Assembly (NCBI GenBank): GCA_009776445.1
Contig: WRNV01000019.1
Coordinates: 1 to 32,608, forward strand
Source of the DNA: Oscillospiraceae bacterium
GTDB taxonomy: Bacteria; Bacillota; Clostridia; Oscillospirales; Oscillospiraceae
DNA length: 32,608 nucleotides
Reading direction: 5' to 3'
This document shows positions 15,269 through 23,191 of this stretch, one piece after another. The translations under genes and the position numbers were made by a program. Below the pieces are notes generated by a model that made no database searches, was not told where the DNA came from, and saw nothing but the letters and a program-made list of their open reading frames with translations. The first letter of the stretch is position 1; every line of letters begins with the position of its first letter.

Positions 15269-18200
15269 ATGAATACCATGAAAGGTGCGAGTTCGTACAA
15301 GAGCAAATTTCAAAATGGGATATACTTAAAACTACTTTTTGTGGTATTGGCGTTTTTTTTAATGGTAGCTTCAAGTTGCTTATATGTAAGCAATATGCTC
15401 GACGACCATTTCAACAATGAAGCGATGAGTATGCTTACTTACACGAAGATAAAGATAGAAACAGACGTAATTATGGCTGAAACGGTTTTAGAAAACCTTT
15501 CAGATAATGTCAGCGGCATTATTGAACGTGGCGGAGGCGAAGCCGACGTCTCCGCCTACATACGGGAATATGTGGAGTATATGCGGAGCAACGCGGGGAT
15601 GAGCAGTCTCCAATATCACAATGTATTCGGATATTTCAACGCGTTTGGCGATGGGAGGGGCGTGTACATCAGCGGGGAACCGAAGAATCTGCCGGCGGAT
15701 TACGACGCTACGAAACGCCCGTGGTATGAATCCGCAATGGCTGCAAACGGCGCGATTAGCATCGAGCCAGTCTACAAAATGGTTGACCCGGACATGTATG
15801 TCATGTCGTATTCGCGCAGCGTTTCCGATAGCCAAGGCAATGTTGTGTTTGTGATAGGGCTCAACTTAACGCTCGAGTCCATTGGAGAACATATAGTAGA
15901 GATGCATCCAACTGAAAATAGTTACGGGTTTTTAGCTAGTGGGGACAACGATATAATCGCTCATACAGATAATGGGCAAATCGGCAAAAACATAAGCGAC
16001 GTGAGCGAGGAATTATCGCAGTTCATCAAAGAGCTAAGGATGAAGGATGGCGTTAATGAATACAAATCTACGATCCGGCAGCAGCAAAAAGAAGTCGTAT
16101 TTGCGACGTTGCTCGACAACGGTTGGATTGTATCTATCGTAATACCGGAGGGCGAGTACTATGGCGAACTGTACCAAATGATCGTTATTATTAGCGCGCT
16201 TGGTATAGTTTTGGCGCTCGTGCTAATCATTATTTTCGTACGGATTGACAAAGCGAAAAAAAGGACGAGTAAGATATTGAAACAGCAAAACGCTTTGCTC
16301 GAATTCGAATTGAAAAATAGAGAGATAGAAGAGCAAACGCACATCATGCTAGATAGTACGCCCATGTGTTGCAAACTATGGAACAGAAACATGGAAGTGT
16401 TCGCCTGCAACGAAGAAGCCGTGCGGCTTTTCGGCTTATCAAGCAAGCAAGAGTTTTGCGAAAAGTTCTTTGAGCTTTGTCCTGAGTTTCAACCGTGCGG
16501 GAGGCCGACGGCCGATATGGCAAAGGAATATTTACAAAAAGCGTTTGAGGATGGTTACCAAAGGTTCGAGTGGCTGCACAAAAGGCTAGATGGGGAACTT
16601 CTTCCGGCTGAGGTAACTTTGGTTCGCGTAAAGTATAAGGGTGATTTTGTCGTGGCAGGGTATATCCGGGACTTGACGGAACAAAAGCAAATGATGGAAG
16701 AAATCAAAACGACAAACGAACTTAACGAAATCCAGATCGTCGAACTGTTTAAACTCAAGCAAGAACTGGAGGATGAAAGTTATACGCTCCAAACGATGTT
16801 CGATTCCATTCCTGACCTCATATACTGCAAAGACTTGGATTTCAACTATTCACGCTGCAATAGAAGCCTACTTGAGTATTATGCCATCAATGAGAACGAT
16901 CTTATTGGTAAGGACGACGTAAGTGGACTTAAGCTTTCTGAAAGCAAAGCGAAAGAATGCAGGGAAAGGAGCCAGTTGATAGTAAAGGATAAGACAGTGA
17001 TCACGTATGAGGAAAGTCTTGACAACCTAAATGGGGAAACGCGGATTTTCGAAACCAAAAACGTCCCTATTGTGCATAACGGCGTGGTAACGGAGATCAT
17101 GGGGATTTCCCGCGACATCACGGAACGCAAGGAGATGGAAGAAACAGTTCAGAGCGCCAACCGCGCAAAGTCAGAGTTTTTGGCAAACATGAGCCATGAG
17201 ATGCGCACTCCGCTAAACGTGGTGGTAGGCCTCACAGACCTGCATTTGGAGGAAGAACTTCCGGACGCTATCCGTAGCGATATGAGAAAAATAAACAACG
17301 CGGGCAACATACTTCTGAGCATTGTCAACGATGTGCTGGACATATCCAAAATTGAGGCGGGCAAGCTTGAGCTGGTTCCGGTACATTACGACACAGCTAG
17401 CCTTTTAAACGATATAATAACGCTCAATATGATACGCATCGAAAGCAAACCCATCGATTTCAAACTCGACATCGACGCCGATATGCCCGCCTGCATCTGT
17501 GGGGACGAACTGCGCCTTAAGCAGATATTCAACAACCTGCTGAGCAACGCATTTAAGTATACGCACGAGGGAAGCGTCACCCTTAGCGTCCGCTGCGAAA
17601 TGGGGGGGAGTACGGAGGACGGATTATGGATGTTGATTTCCGTGAGCGATACGGGTATCGGCATCCGTCAGGAAGATATAAAAAAACTGTTCTCCGACTA
17701 TAACCAGGTGGATACGCGCGCTAACCGCAAAATCGAGGGGACGGGACTCGGGCTGGCTATCACGAAGAAGCTTACCGAAATGATGGGCGGGGAGATCACT
17801 GTGGATAGTGAATACGGCAAGGGTACTACATTTCGCATCCGGGTTAAACAGGCGTATGTGGACTGTGCGCCTATCGGCGCGGGAACAGTTGAGAATCTGC
17901 GCAGTTTTCAGTATATGTGCAACAAGCAGCAAGTATCCGCAAAACTTGTCCGCGTCGACATGAGCTATGTCAGGGTTCTGGTTGTGGACGATATGCCGAC
18001 AAACCTCGATGTGGCGACCGGATTGATGGGGAAATACAAAATGAAGGTAGATTGCGTGGGCAGCGGCCAGGAGGCTATTGATCGGATCAAAAGAGGGAAA
18101 CCGGTTTATAACGCCGTGTTTATGGATCACATGATGCCAAATATGGACGGTATAGAAGCGACAAAGAAGATTCGCGGTCTTGATTCGCAATACGCCAAGA

Positions 18201-19012
18201 CGGTACCGATCATTTCCCTGACGGCGAACGCCACAGTAGGCAACGAGCAAATGTTTTTAGATAACGGATTCCAGGATTTTCTATCAAAGCCAATCGACAT
18301 ACTGGCGCTCGATGCGGTACTGCGAAAATGGGTCAGGGACAAATCAAAGGAAACTGCGGCGCCGAGGTCGCAGGTTCCTGCGCCAGAGTCTGAGTCCGGC
18401 AAAACTATAATCCAGATACCGGGGGTGAACGAGAAAAAAGGCCTGTCCATATATGGAGGGGACGCAGACATTTATATCTCGGTTCTACGTTCCTTTGCCA
18501 CCCATACGCCGACTGTGATTGAAAGCCTGCGCGACGTAACGGAAGAAGGCTTGAAAGTTTATGCGATCAATGTGCACGGCCTAAAAGGCTCAAGCAGCAA
18601 TATAGGGGCCCAGGAACTGAGCAAAAAAGCCGAGCGTATGGAAATGGCGGCAAAAGCTGGGGATTTTGAGGAGGTTCAAGCGAATAACGATGGTGTTATC
18701 AATGAGGCTCAGAAGCTTGTAGCCGATGTAATCGCGTGGCTTGACAAGCAGGACACTGGAATTGACAAACCACGTATGCGCGAGCCTGATCCGGAGCTTT
18801 TGGAAAGTTTGCGGCAGTACTGCGAGCAATACAATATGAACGGGGTCGATACAGTCATGGAGCAATTGGAAAGCTCTTGCTATGACATTGACGGCGACTT
18901 GATAATATGGATGAGGGAGATGGCCGATATATCAAATCTGCAGGCAATCGCGGAGCGAATAACGACTCAACTCGCTACGCTCGGGCATAGCGCAGTATCC
19001 GTCTCAAAGTAG
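15269..19012 (+). CDS. Hybrid sensor histidine kinase: Cache-PAS-PAS-HisKA-HATPase-REC-Hpt
   Basis: A 1247-residue membrane phosphorelay protein. Transmembrane helix 1 is at about 20-45. An extracellular dCache-like sensor (about 50-300; KRPWYESAMAANGAISIEPVY is typical) is followed by transmembrane helix 2 (about 307-329). Two PAS domains (about 355-470 and 510-625) precede the HisKA dimerisation helix with the phospho-acceptor His643 in FLANMSHEMRTPLN. ATP-binding boxes are N (QIFNNLLSNAFKYT), G1 (DTGIGI) and G2 (GTGLGLAI). The receiver domain has Asp953 in VFMDHMMPNMDG. An Hpt domain carries His1103 in INVHGLKGSSSN. About 90 further helical residues close the protein. It has everything for an internal His-Asp-His relay; the final response regulator is not in the window. 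GGAGGGAGT precedes the ATG. Confidence 0.95.
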   Translation: MNTMKGASSYKSKFQNGIYLKLLFVVLAFFLMVASSCLYVSNMLDDHFNNEAMSMLTYTKIKIETDVIMAETVLENLSDNVSGIIERGGGEADVSAYIREYVEYMRSNAGMSSLQYHNVFGYFNAFGDGRGVYISGEPKNLPADYDATKRPWYESAMAANGAISIEPVYKMVDPDMYVMSYSRSVSDSQGNVVFVIGLNLTLESIGEHIVEMHPTENSYGFLASGDNDIIAHTDNGQIGKNISDVSEELSQFIKELRMKDGVNEYKSTIRQQQKEVVFATLLDNGWIVSIVIPEGEYYGELYQMIVIISALGIVLALVLIIIFVRIDKAKKRTSKILKQQNALLEFELKNREIEEQTHIMLDSTPMCCKLWNRNMEVFACNEEAVRLFGLSSKQEFCEKFFELCPEFQPCGRPTADMAKEYLQKAFEDGYQRFEWLHKRLDGELLPAEVTLVRVKYKGDFVVAGYIRDLTEQKQMMEEIKTTNELNEIQIVELFKLKQELEDESYTLQTMFDSIPDLIYCKDLDFNYSRCNRSLLEYYAINENDLIGKDDVSGLKLSESKAKECRERSQLIVKDKTVITYEESLDNLNGETRIFETKNVPIVHNGVVTEIMGISRDITERKEMEETVQSANRAKSEFLANMSHEMRTPLNVVVGLTDLHLEEELPDAIRSDMRKINNAGNILLSIVNDVLDISKIEAGKLELVPVHYDTASLLNDIITLNMIRIESKPIDFKLDIDADMPACICGDELRLKQIFNNLLSNAFKYTHEGSVTLSVRCEMGGSTEDGLWMLISVSDTGIGIRQEDIKKLFSDYNQVDTRANRKIEGTGLGLAITKKLTEMMGGEITVDSEYGKGTTFRIRVKQAYVDCAPIGAGTVENLRSFQYMCNKQQVSAKLVRVDMSYVRVLVVDDMPTNLDVATGLMGKYKMKVDCVGSGQEAIDRIKRGKPVYNAVFMDHMMPNMDGIEATKKIRGLDSQYAKTVPIISLTANATVGNEQMFLDNGFQDFLSKPIDILALDAVLRKWVRDKSKETAAPRSQVPAPESESGKTIIQIPGVNEKKGLSIYGGDADIYISVLRSFATHTPTVIESLRDVTEEGLKVYAINVHGLKGSSSNIGAQELSKKAERMEMAAKAGDFEEVQANNDGVINEAQKLVADVIAWLDKQDTGIDKPRMREPDPELLESLRQYCEQYNMNGVDTVMEQLESSCYDIDGDLIIWMREMADISNLQAIAERITTQLATLGHSAVSVSK

Positions 19013-19086
19013 ATTTAAAGATTATCAGCGGTAAACGCTACTATCAGACGCCTTTTCTATCATGTAATATTGGGGAATTGCACATA

Positions 19087-19956
19087 ATGGGTTCTATTAT
19101 TTCTATCCAAGAGTTCGCCAAGCTCTCCGGCATCGAGGCCTCTACGCTACGTTATTGGGATGAGCTTGGGCTTTTTAGCCCTCTTTTACGAAACCCTGAG
19201 ACCAATTACCGCTATTATTCCACCGCCCAATTATTGGCGCTCAATTTCGTAACAGTTCTGAGCGATCTCGCTATCCCACTCAAAACGATAGCTAAACTCC
19301 GGCAAGATCGCGACCCTGAGCAGCTTTTGGATCTGCTTGAAAAACAGGAAATAAAAATGGACATGGAAATGCGCAATTTGCGTCTACGCTATTCGATCAT
19401 ACACGCAAGGCGCGAGCTGATAAAAATGGGGGCAAAGGCCGATATTTCTCAGATATCAGTTTCGCGTTTGGAGGAAAGGTCTATGATCTTGTGGCCTCGC
19501 AACGAGTACAGCGAGGACGCGACTTTTATCGAGCCCCTTGCCAAATATGTCGGGAAAGTGAGCGATTATCACATAAATTTGAGTTTTCCGGTTGGCGGTT
19601 ATTTCGATAACATGGAATCCTTCGCAAAGGCGCCAAATCGTCCCGACCACTTCATCTCGATCGATCCGGTAGGGCTATATAATCGAAAAGCCGGAGACTA
19701 CCTTGTCGGGTATGCCCGCGGCTATTATGGCGAGTTTGGCGATTTGCCGAACAGGATGTTAGATTACGCGAAGAAAAAATCTCTCAGCCTTGTTGGGCCT
19801 GTATACGCGCTATATCTTATGGAAGAATTCTGCACAAATGATACGTCCCAGTATTTGTGCCAGTGCAGCGTGTCCATATCGAGACGGCGCGCAAAAGCCA
19901 GCGTCCGCACCAAAGGAGCGAATGCTGGCGGATCAAACGCCGGAGTTCCACTTTAG
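19087..19956 (+). CDS. MerR-family regulator with GyrI-like effector domain
   Basis: A 289-residue transcription activator of the BltR/BmrR type. The winged HTH occupies residues 1-70: SIQEFAKLSGIEASTLRYWD, then the wing NYRYYSTAQL, followed by the dimerisation helix ending near residue 110. Residues 125-270 look like a GyrI/BmrR-type small-molecule-binding domain, with aromatic-rich strands such as GDYLVGYARGYYGEFG. The last 25 residues are a basic, Gly/Ala-rich tail that departs from the family and is probably disordered. I chose ATG at 19087; a TTG 9 nt upstream is too close to the GGGGA site. It is 74 bp downstream of the histidine kinase. MerR regulators usually act on an adjacent transporter gene, but none is found here. 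Confidence 0.88.
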   Translation: MGSIISIQEFAKLSGIEASTLRYWDELGLFSPLLRNPETNYRYYSTAQLLALNFVTVLSDLAIPLKTIAKLRQDRDPEQLLDLLEKQEIKMDMEMRNLRLRYSIIHARRELIKMGAKADISQISVSRLEERSMILWPRNEYSEDATFIEPLAKYVGKVSDYHINLSFPVGGYFDNMESFAKAPNRPDHFISIDPVGLYNRKAGDYLVGYARGYYGEFGDLPNRMLDYAKKKSLSLVGPVYALYLMEEFCTNDTSQYLCQCSVSISRRRAKASVRTKGANAGGSNAGVPL

Positions 19957-19989
19957 CCAATCCAATCCCCATTGGCAACAGCTGTAAAC

Positions 19990-20048
19990 TTTAGCGCTTT
20001 AAACAGCGATTGTGCCAAAATGACACAATTGCACTTTAAAGCGCTAAA
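19990..20048. repeat. Palindromic repeat element, copy 1
   Basis: TTTAGCGCTTTAAA (19990-20003) is a perfect 14-bp inverted match to TTTAAAGCGCTAAA (20035-20048). A nested pair, ATTGTG and CACAAT, flanks the centre CCAAAATGA. The 59-bp element lies between the convergent MerR and aspS genes. Its reverse complement matches the sequence at 24670-24734, including TCATTTTGGCACAA exactly. It has no T run, so it is not a standard terminator. Confidence 0.85.
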
Positions 20049-20092
20049 TACTGCGGCTGCAGCGGGTCTTGGGTTGTCGGCGATACTCGCCA

Positions 20093-21823
20093 TTACTCTC
20101 TAATCCGGATATGCGCTTCGCGAAGTTGCTTTTCTGTAACCTCGCCCGGCGCGTTGAGTAGCAAATCTTGCGCGTTTCCATTTAATGGGAACGCTATCAC
20201 GTCGCGTATCGTCTCCTCCCCTGCCAGCAGCATCACTATCCTGTCAATGCCAGGCGCCATTCCTGCGTGTGGCGGCGCTCCGTACTGGAACGCCAAATAG
20301 AGCGCGCCAAAGCGTTTTTCGAGTTCTTCTTCAGTGTACCCGGCAATTGCAAACGCCTTTTTCATTATCTCTGGAGAATGGTTCCGCACGGCGCCGGATG
20401 ACAGCTCCACACCGTTGCACACGATGTCGTACTGATACGCGAGGATATCGAGCGGATCTTTATTATTCAGCGACTCTAGCCCGCCTTGCGGCATTGAGAA
20501 CGGGTTGTGGGTAAAGTCGATGCCTTTCGTCTCCGGGTTGTACTCATACATAGGATAGTCAGTGATGAAACAAAATTCGAAAGCGCCAAAATCTATTATC
20601 TCAAGCGCCGCACCGAGCCAACTCCTAATCTCGCCCGCAAGACCTTCGACAATGGACGCGGCGTCGCATATGAAAAAGAGCGTATCGCTTTCTTTCAGCT
20701 CAAGAGTGTCGACTAGTTCCCGTTTTTGCTCAGCGGTAAGAAACTTCTCGATTGGGCCTTTGAAGTCGCCCTCCGTTAACGTTAAATACCCCAGACCTTT
20801 CATACCTATACTGGTCGCGAATTTGAGTGAATTGTCGAAAAAGCTTCTCGGTCGGCCGGCGCAGTTTGCTACAATCCCGCGTACAGGCTTGTTCTTGAAT
20901 AACGGGAATTCGACCCTCGAGAAAAAATCGGTAAGGTCGCGTATTACGAGCGGATTTCTGAGATCCGGCTTGTCTGTACCGTATTTTAGCATAGTTTCGG
21001 CGTATGTGAGACGGCGAAATGGCGGTGGTGAAATCTTCTTGTCCGAAAACTCGCTGAACGTTTCATACATAACAGTCTCCGCGACAGCGAAAACATCCTC
21101 TTGCTCCGAGAACGCCATCTCAAAGTCCAACTGATAGAATTCGCCTGGCGAGCGGTCGCCGCGCGCGTCTTCGTCGCGGAAGCATGGCGCAATTTGGAAA
21201 TATTTGTCAAATCCGGATACCATCAGTAGCTGCTTGAACTGTTGTGGCGCTTGTGGCAGCGCGTAAAACTTGCCCTTGTGCTTCCTACTCGGCACAAGGT
21301 AATCACGCGCCCCCTCCGGCGAAGAGGCTGTCAGGATCGGGGTTTGTATTTCAATAAAACCCTGCTTCTCCATTTGTTGTCTAATAAAACTGATGATTTT
21401 CGCTCGCAAAACGATGTTATGATGCAACGCGCGGTTTCGCAGATCAAGATAGCGGTATTTCAACCGCACATCCTCGCGCGTCGCCATCGAATCGTTTATT
21501 TCGAATGGCAAAATGTGTTTGCATGAACCTAAAATCTCCAGCTTATCAGCGAAAACTTCGATATAACCTGTAACCAGCTTTGGGTTCACCGTTTCTTCGT
21601 CCCTGGCGCGTACCAGCCCAAAAATGGAGACGACAGTTTCGCGGTTGACGCCTTCAAGCATATTGTCGTCGTGAAGGACAATTTGAGTTATCCCGCTATA
21701 ATCGCGCAAATCTACAAATTTGACGCCTCCATGGTCTCTGATCGTATCAACCCAACCTGATAACCGGACCTTTTCGCCAATGTTCTCGCGTCTTAGCTCC
21801 CCTGCCAGATGTGATCTAAGCAT
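20093..21823 (-). CDS. aspS: Aspartyl-tRNA synthetase
   Basis: A class II synthetase charging tRNA-Asp (and possibly tRNA-Asn if the organism uses the amidation route). The 576 residues include an N-terminal OB fold (VRLSGWVDTIRDHGGVKFVD, about 18-37), the catalytic core with FIEIQTPILTASSPEGARD, motif 2 (CFRDEDARGDRSPGEFYQLD) and motif 3 (GMAPGIDRIVMLLAGEETIR), plus the bacterial GAD insertion between motifs 2 and 3. The motif 2 loop reads RGDRSPGEFYQ rather than the RADRQPEFTQ of E. coli and Thermus. GAGGAGG lies 10 nt before the ATG. It is 112 bp downstream of rpsR, with a possible internal promoter and a GC hairpin between. Discriminating versus non-discriminating type cannot be settled by eye. 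Confidence 0.97.
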   Translation of the reverse strand: MLRSHLAGELRRENIGEKVRLSGWVDTIRDHGGVKFVDLRDYSGITQIVLHDDNMLEGVNRETVVSIFGLVRARDEETVNPKLVTGYIEVFADKLEILGSCKHILPFEINDSMATREDVRLKYRYLDLRNRALHHNIVLRAKIISFIRQQMEKQGFIEIQTPILTASSPEGARDYLVPSRKHKGKFYALPQAPQQFKQLLMVSGFDKYFQIAPCFRDEDARGDRSPGEFYQLDFEMAFSEQEDVFAVAETVMYETFSEFSDKKISPPPFRRLTYAETMLKYGTDKPDLRNPLVIRDLTDFFSRVEFPLFKNKPVRGIVANCAGRPRSFFDNSLKFATSIGMKGLGYLTLTEGDFKGPIEKFLTAEQKRELVDTLELKESDTLFFICDAASIVEGLAGEIRSWLGAALEIIDFGAFEFCFITDYPMYEYNPETKGIDFTHNPFSMPQGGLESLNNKDPLDILAYQYDIVCNGVELSSGAVRNHSPEIMKKAFAIAGYTEEELEKRFGALYLAFQYGAPPHAGMAPGIDRIVMLLAGEETIRDVIAFPLNGNAQDLLLNAPGEVTEKQLREAHIRIRE

Positions 21824-21875
21824 TATTAATAATCCTCCTCGTTATACCCGCGTCAACAGTTAACAAGAAGCCCTC

Positions 21876-21903
21876 GGGGGCGCAATCGTCAAACAGCGCC
21901 CCC
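21876..21903 (-). terminator. GC-rich hairpin between rpsR and aspS
   Basis: On the minus strand GGGGGCGC (21903-21896) pairs with GCGCCCCC (21883-21876) around a 12-nt loop. It has no T run after it, so it may be a weak terminator, an mRNA stabiliser or an attenuator rather than a full stop. Confidence 0.4.
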
Positions 21904-21910
21904 CATTGCT

Positions 21911-21939
21911 ATTATACTCGCGGGCGCAGCCCACGTTAA
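21911..21939 (-). promoter_or_regulatory. Candidate internal promoter for aspS
   Basis: On the minus strand TTAACG (21939-21934), 17-nt spacer, TATAAT (21916-21911). The -35 overlaps the rpsR stop codon. The transcript would begin just before the GC hairpin at 21876-21903. Confidence 0.5.
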
Positions 21940-22178
21940 TCCGTGACATATGGCAGTAACGCGATCTGGCGGGCGCGCTTGATCGCAACCATGAGCATCC
22001 TTTGATGCTGGGCGCAGACACCTGTCGTCCTGCGCGGTAGCATCTTACTGCGCTCTGATATATACCGCCTGAGTTTCACGACGTCTTTATAATCGATATC
22101 TTGGCATTTATCCACGCAGAACTGGCATACTTTTCTGCGTTTACGGTTATGCGGCCTGTTCTCTCTTTCGTTTGCCAT
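21936..22178 (-). CDS. rpsR: 30S ribosomal protein S18
   Basis: An 80-residue protein of the small-subunit platform that forms a heterodimer with S6. It has the cysteine-containing form with CQFCVDKCQ near residue 19 and a fourth Cys in GVCAQHQR, the zinc-binding (C+) version of S18. The core [20 protein letters not shown] and the ending [11 protein letters not shown] are diagnostic. I place the start at the ATG at 22178, with GGAGG 7 nt upstream; a TTG two codons earlier is too near that site. It is 12 bp downstream of ssb in the usual rpsF-ssb-rpsR order. Confidence 0.97.
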   Translation of the reverse strand: MANERENRPHNRKRRKVCQFCVDKCQDIDYKDVVKLRRYISERSKMLPRRTTGVCAQHQRMLMVAIKRARQIALLPYVTD

Positions 22179-22190
22179 CGTCAAACCTCC

Positions 22191-22634
22191 TTAAAAAGGT
22201 AATTCACCGTCGTCGATATCCAGTTCCGAGAAATCCGAACCCTCGACGGGAGTTGTGTAATTTGAGTTTATATCGTCTTTTACCTCTACAGGGCCAAAAC
22301 TCGCTTCCCTGCTTTTTTTACTCTCAGTGAAATAAATGTTATCGGCGACTACCTCGGCGCTCCTTCGCTTGTTACCGTCTTTGTCCTGCCAGTCGCGAAT
22401 CTGCAAACGCCCGACTACTGCCGCCATCTGGCCTTTAACGAAATATTTCGATACGAACTCCGCTGTATTACGCCACGCAACTACATCTATAAAGTCCGTT
22501 TGCTTCTCGCCACCGTCTTTCGGGGTAAACCCCCTGTCAACCGCCAGCGAGAATGACGCGACCGCAACCCCATTTGGAGTGTGGCGCAATTCAGGGTCGC
22601 GGGTCAGTCTTCCCATGATTACAATGTGGTTCAT
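22191..22634 (-). CDS. ssb: Single-stranded DNA-binding protein
   Basis: A 147-residue SSB. It coats single-stranded DNA during replication, repair and recombination. The OB fold covers residues 1-105, beginning MNHIVIMGRLTRDPELRHTP and including DFIDVVAWRNTAEFVSKY. A short acidic linker leads to the partner-binding tip DDGELPF, with the terminal Pro-Phe that recruits SSB-interacting proteins. It is between rpsF (10-bp gap) and rpsR (12-bp gap), the classic S6-SSB-S18 operon, and an AGGAGAAAT ribosome site precedes the ATG. It is shorter than the ~170-residue E. coli protein because the linker is brief. Confidence 0.97.
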   Translation of the reverse strand: MNHIVIMGRLTRDPELRHTPNGVAVASFSLAVDRGFTPKDGGEKQTDFIDVVAWRNTAEFVSKYFVKGQMAAVVGRLQIRDWQDKDGNKRRSAEVVADNIYFTESKKSREASFGPVEVKDDINSNYTTPVEGSDFSELDIDDGELPF

Positions 22635-22644
22635 TTTATTTCTC

Positions 22645-22941
22645 CTATTCTCTTAATCTAACAGTTTGCGAGCGCATGATCCCGTCGGTGATATTAAGCA
22701 AACGTTCAATCTCCGCCGGAAATTGAGGCCCTGACGAGAACTTGACAAGTACATAGTACCCTTCTGGTTTATCATTGATCAAGTATGCGAGTTTTTTCTT
22801 GCCCATTAGCTCAAGTTCATTAACCGTACCGTTTTCTTCGATAAGCATTCTAAATCTTTCAACCGTCGCGGCTATCTGTTCCTCGCCAAGATCTACGTCT
22901 ATGATGTATACTAGTTCATAGTTTGCTAAAGTTTGTGCCAT
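22645..22941 (-). CDS. rpsF: 30S ribosomal protein S6
   Basis: A 98-residue S6 protein that pairs with S18 on the 30S platform. Conserved pieces are NYELVYIIDVDL at the N-terminus, the segment LMGKKKLAYLINDKPEGYYV in the middle and MRSQTVRLRE at the end. The ATG at 22941 follows AAGGAGG by 8 nt; a longer in-frame reading upstream (22 extra residues) lies in the leader and is not supported. It is the first gene of the rpsF-ssb-rpsR operon, with a promoter about 220 nt upstream. The leader length leaves room for feedback regulation by the S6:S18 pair, which is known in other bacteria, though I cannot match the consensus by eye. Confidence 0.96.
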   Translation of the reverse strand: MAQTLANYELVYIIDVDLGEEQIAATVERFRMLIEENGTVNELELMGKKKLAYLINDKPEGYYVLVKFSSGPQFPAEIERLLNITDGIMRSQTVRLRE

Positions 22942-23156
22942 TTCTTTTACCTCCTTCTGGTCTTTATTCCTTTTAGCGCGCCTCCAAACGCCTGGCTCCC
23001 CGTACACGCATCATTGTAGAGAACTGTTTTTTTCTGATCACGTCTCATCGCGCGCAAAGAGATGGCCGTCAACCACTCGCGGGCTAAAAGGTTCGTTTCG
23101 GTCTCCAGTACGTGCTGGAAACAAGGATTATGGCGTCGAAAAGCCGACGCTCCGTT

Positions 23157-23184
23157 ATTATACATGAATGCTAGGAGTTGTCAA
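23157..23184 (-). promoter_or_regulatory. Consensus promoter of the rpsF-ssb-rpsR operon
   Basis: On the minus strand TTGACA (23184-23179), 16-nt spacer, TATAAT (23162-23157). Both hexamers are perfect. The transcript has a ~210-nt leader that begins with a hairpin, GCGTCG pairing with CGACGC. Confidence 0.9.
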
Positions 23185-23191
23185 TAGCGAT

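Noticed and set aside
20562-21134. 190-codon plus-strand frame
   Set aside because: It is antisense to the well-conserved aspS coding sequence; its length is a by-product of codon bias.
21824-21935. T-box riboswitch ahead of aspS
   Set aside because: The gap is 112 bp, too short for a T-box leader, and the conserved T-box sequence is not present.
22947-23165. 72-codon reading frame on the minus strand across the rpsF leader
   Set aside because: Its ATG lies upstream of the expected transcription start, just beside the TATAAT box, and it has no ribosome site; it overlaps the leader and the start of rpsF.
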